A stretch of 64,000 bases of DNA from Psilocybe azurescens (lineage: Eukaryota; Basidiomycota; Agaricomycetes; Agaricales; Agrocybaceae). Numbering within the stretch: the stretch's first letter is position 1; each line of letters opens with the position of its first letter. Under the pieces are notes generated by a model. That model had not been told where the DNA came from. It did not search any database and was given only the letters and a program-made list of their open reading frames with translations. The DNA lies in the NCBI GenBank assembly GCA_023853785.1, contig JAJIRX010000648.1, positions 806,001-870,000 on the forward strand. The letters run 5' to 3'. Below are positions 63,633 to 64,000 of this stretch, in pieces. Both the position numbers and the translations under genes were made by a program.

Positions 63633-64000
63633 TTAGCCTGAGTCAGAATCACTGGTCTCCACTTCACTAGAATCACTAGTCTTTTCATCCAATCCTAATT
63701 CTTCATTTTCATCATCACTATCTGAAGACTCTGCCTTTCTTTTCTGCTTTGCAATGATATATTTTGTGTGGTAAAATAGCATTGTGTGTAGAAACCAGTT
63801 GAAATTGCTAGGTGTCATATATTTAATATAGATTCAAAACCACCCAGCCATGCATTAAATTGTTCACACACTTGTGTATTAAAGGCTTTCTGGGCATATG
63901 CATTGCCATTATCATTATATGCAATAATTACAAGATTTAGAGCTGAACCATCACCCAGAGAAGGATTGCAGTACATTCAACAAAGATAATCATTGGCTTG
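63633..64000 (-). CDS. KDZ-family transposase, C-terminal end (runs off the window)
   Basis: The minus strand reads QVCEQFNAWLGGFESIL, one base lost in the A run at 63822-63824, then MTPSNFNWFLHTMLFYHTKY and an acidic tail (SSDSDDENEELGLDEKTSD), stop at 63633. The string EQxNxWLxxxxxIL..M.PSNFNWFLH.ML.YHT is the C-terminal signature of Kyakuja-Dileera-Zisupton transposases, abundant in agaricomycetes and often associated with CxC-type cysteine clusters. The catalytic and cysteine-rich parts lie outside the window. Confidence 0.75.

Overview
The window looks like chromosomal DNA of an agaricomycete (mushroom-forming basidiomycete). Host genes are split by many introns of about 45-75 bp with GT..AG ends. 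Conserved fungal housekeeping genes sit between transposon families typical of these genomes: a hAT element, a Helitron, a chromodomain Ty3/Gypsy element, a copia-type LTR and a KDZ transposase. Identifications come from reading motifs and splice junctions by eye; no database search was possible.

Layout. 1-1.4 kb: nothing assignable. 1.4-3.8 kb (-): PIF1 helicase. 4.2-5.9 kb (-): TIM44. 6-8 kb: gene-poor, with a possible 0.67 kb inverted-repeat element. 8.06-11.74 kb: a complete hAT transposon with matching 8-bp target duplications. 12.0-12.9 kb (-): cytochrome c heme lyase. 13-15.6 kb: gene-free, ending in a 10-bp-phased G-run array. 15.6-17.6 kb (+): hexose transporter, followed by a 73-bp minisatellite. 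18.5-24.8 kb (-): Helitron Rep-helicase. 25.9-28.2 kb (+): two related F-box proteins, one with a nucleotidyltransferase-like motif. 28.9-32.4 kb (+): two related proteins of unknown function that may be OB-fold proteins. 32.7-35.1 kb (-): dihydroxyacetone kinase. 35.4-39.8 kb (+): DUSP-type ubiquitin protease. 40.2-42.5 kb (+): CCZ1. 43.0-44.6 kb (+): five-finger CCCH protein. 44.8-45.6 kb (+): unknown protein. 46.2-48.6 kb (+): DnaJ/DnaJ-X protein. 49.0-51.3 kb (-): M20 peptidase. 51.7-52.8 kb (-): DUF7330-like protein. 53.4 kb (-): tRNA-Pro(AGG) with an intron. 55.5-62.3 kb (+): decayed Gypsy element carrying an inverted copia-type solo LTR in gag. 62.3-63.6 kb: repeats. 63.6 kb to the edge (-): KDZ transposase C-terminus.

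Two kinds of damage can be separated. Host genes and transposons alike carry single-base frame breaks, nearly all apparent deletions in short homopolymers. This suggests uncorrected sequencing error rather than gene death. The Gypsy element additionally carries stop codons explained by C-to-T (or G-to-A) changes and a YMDD-to-YMDN change in reverse transcriptase, which is real decay.

The housekeeping genes cover mitochondrial biogenesis (TIM44, heme lyase), sugar uptake and triose metabolism (transporter, DAK), vacuolar trafficking (CCZ1) and protein quality control (ubiquitin protease, DnaJ). A palindromic CACGTG lies 107-149 bp upstream of four start codons, including both mitochondrial-biogenesis genes. 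The best candidate for something undescribed is the 18.5-32.4 kb block: a Helitron beside tandem F-box/nucleotidyltransferase-like genes and a pair of possible ssDNA-binding-type genes.
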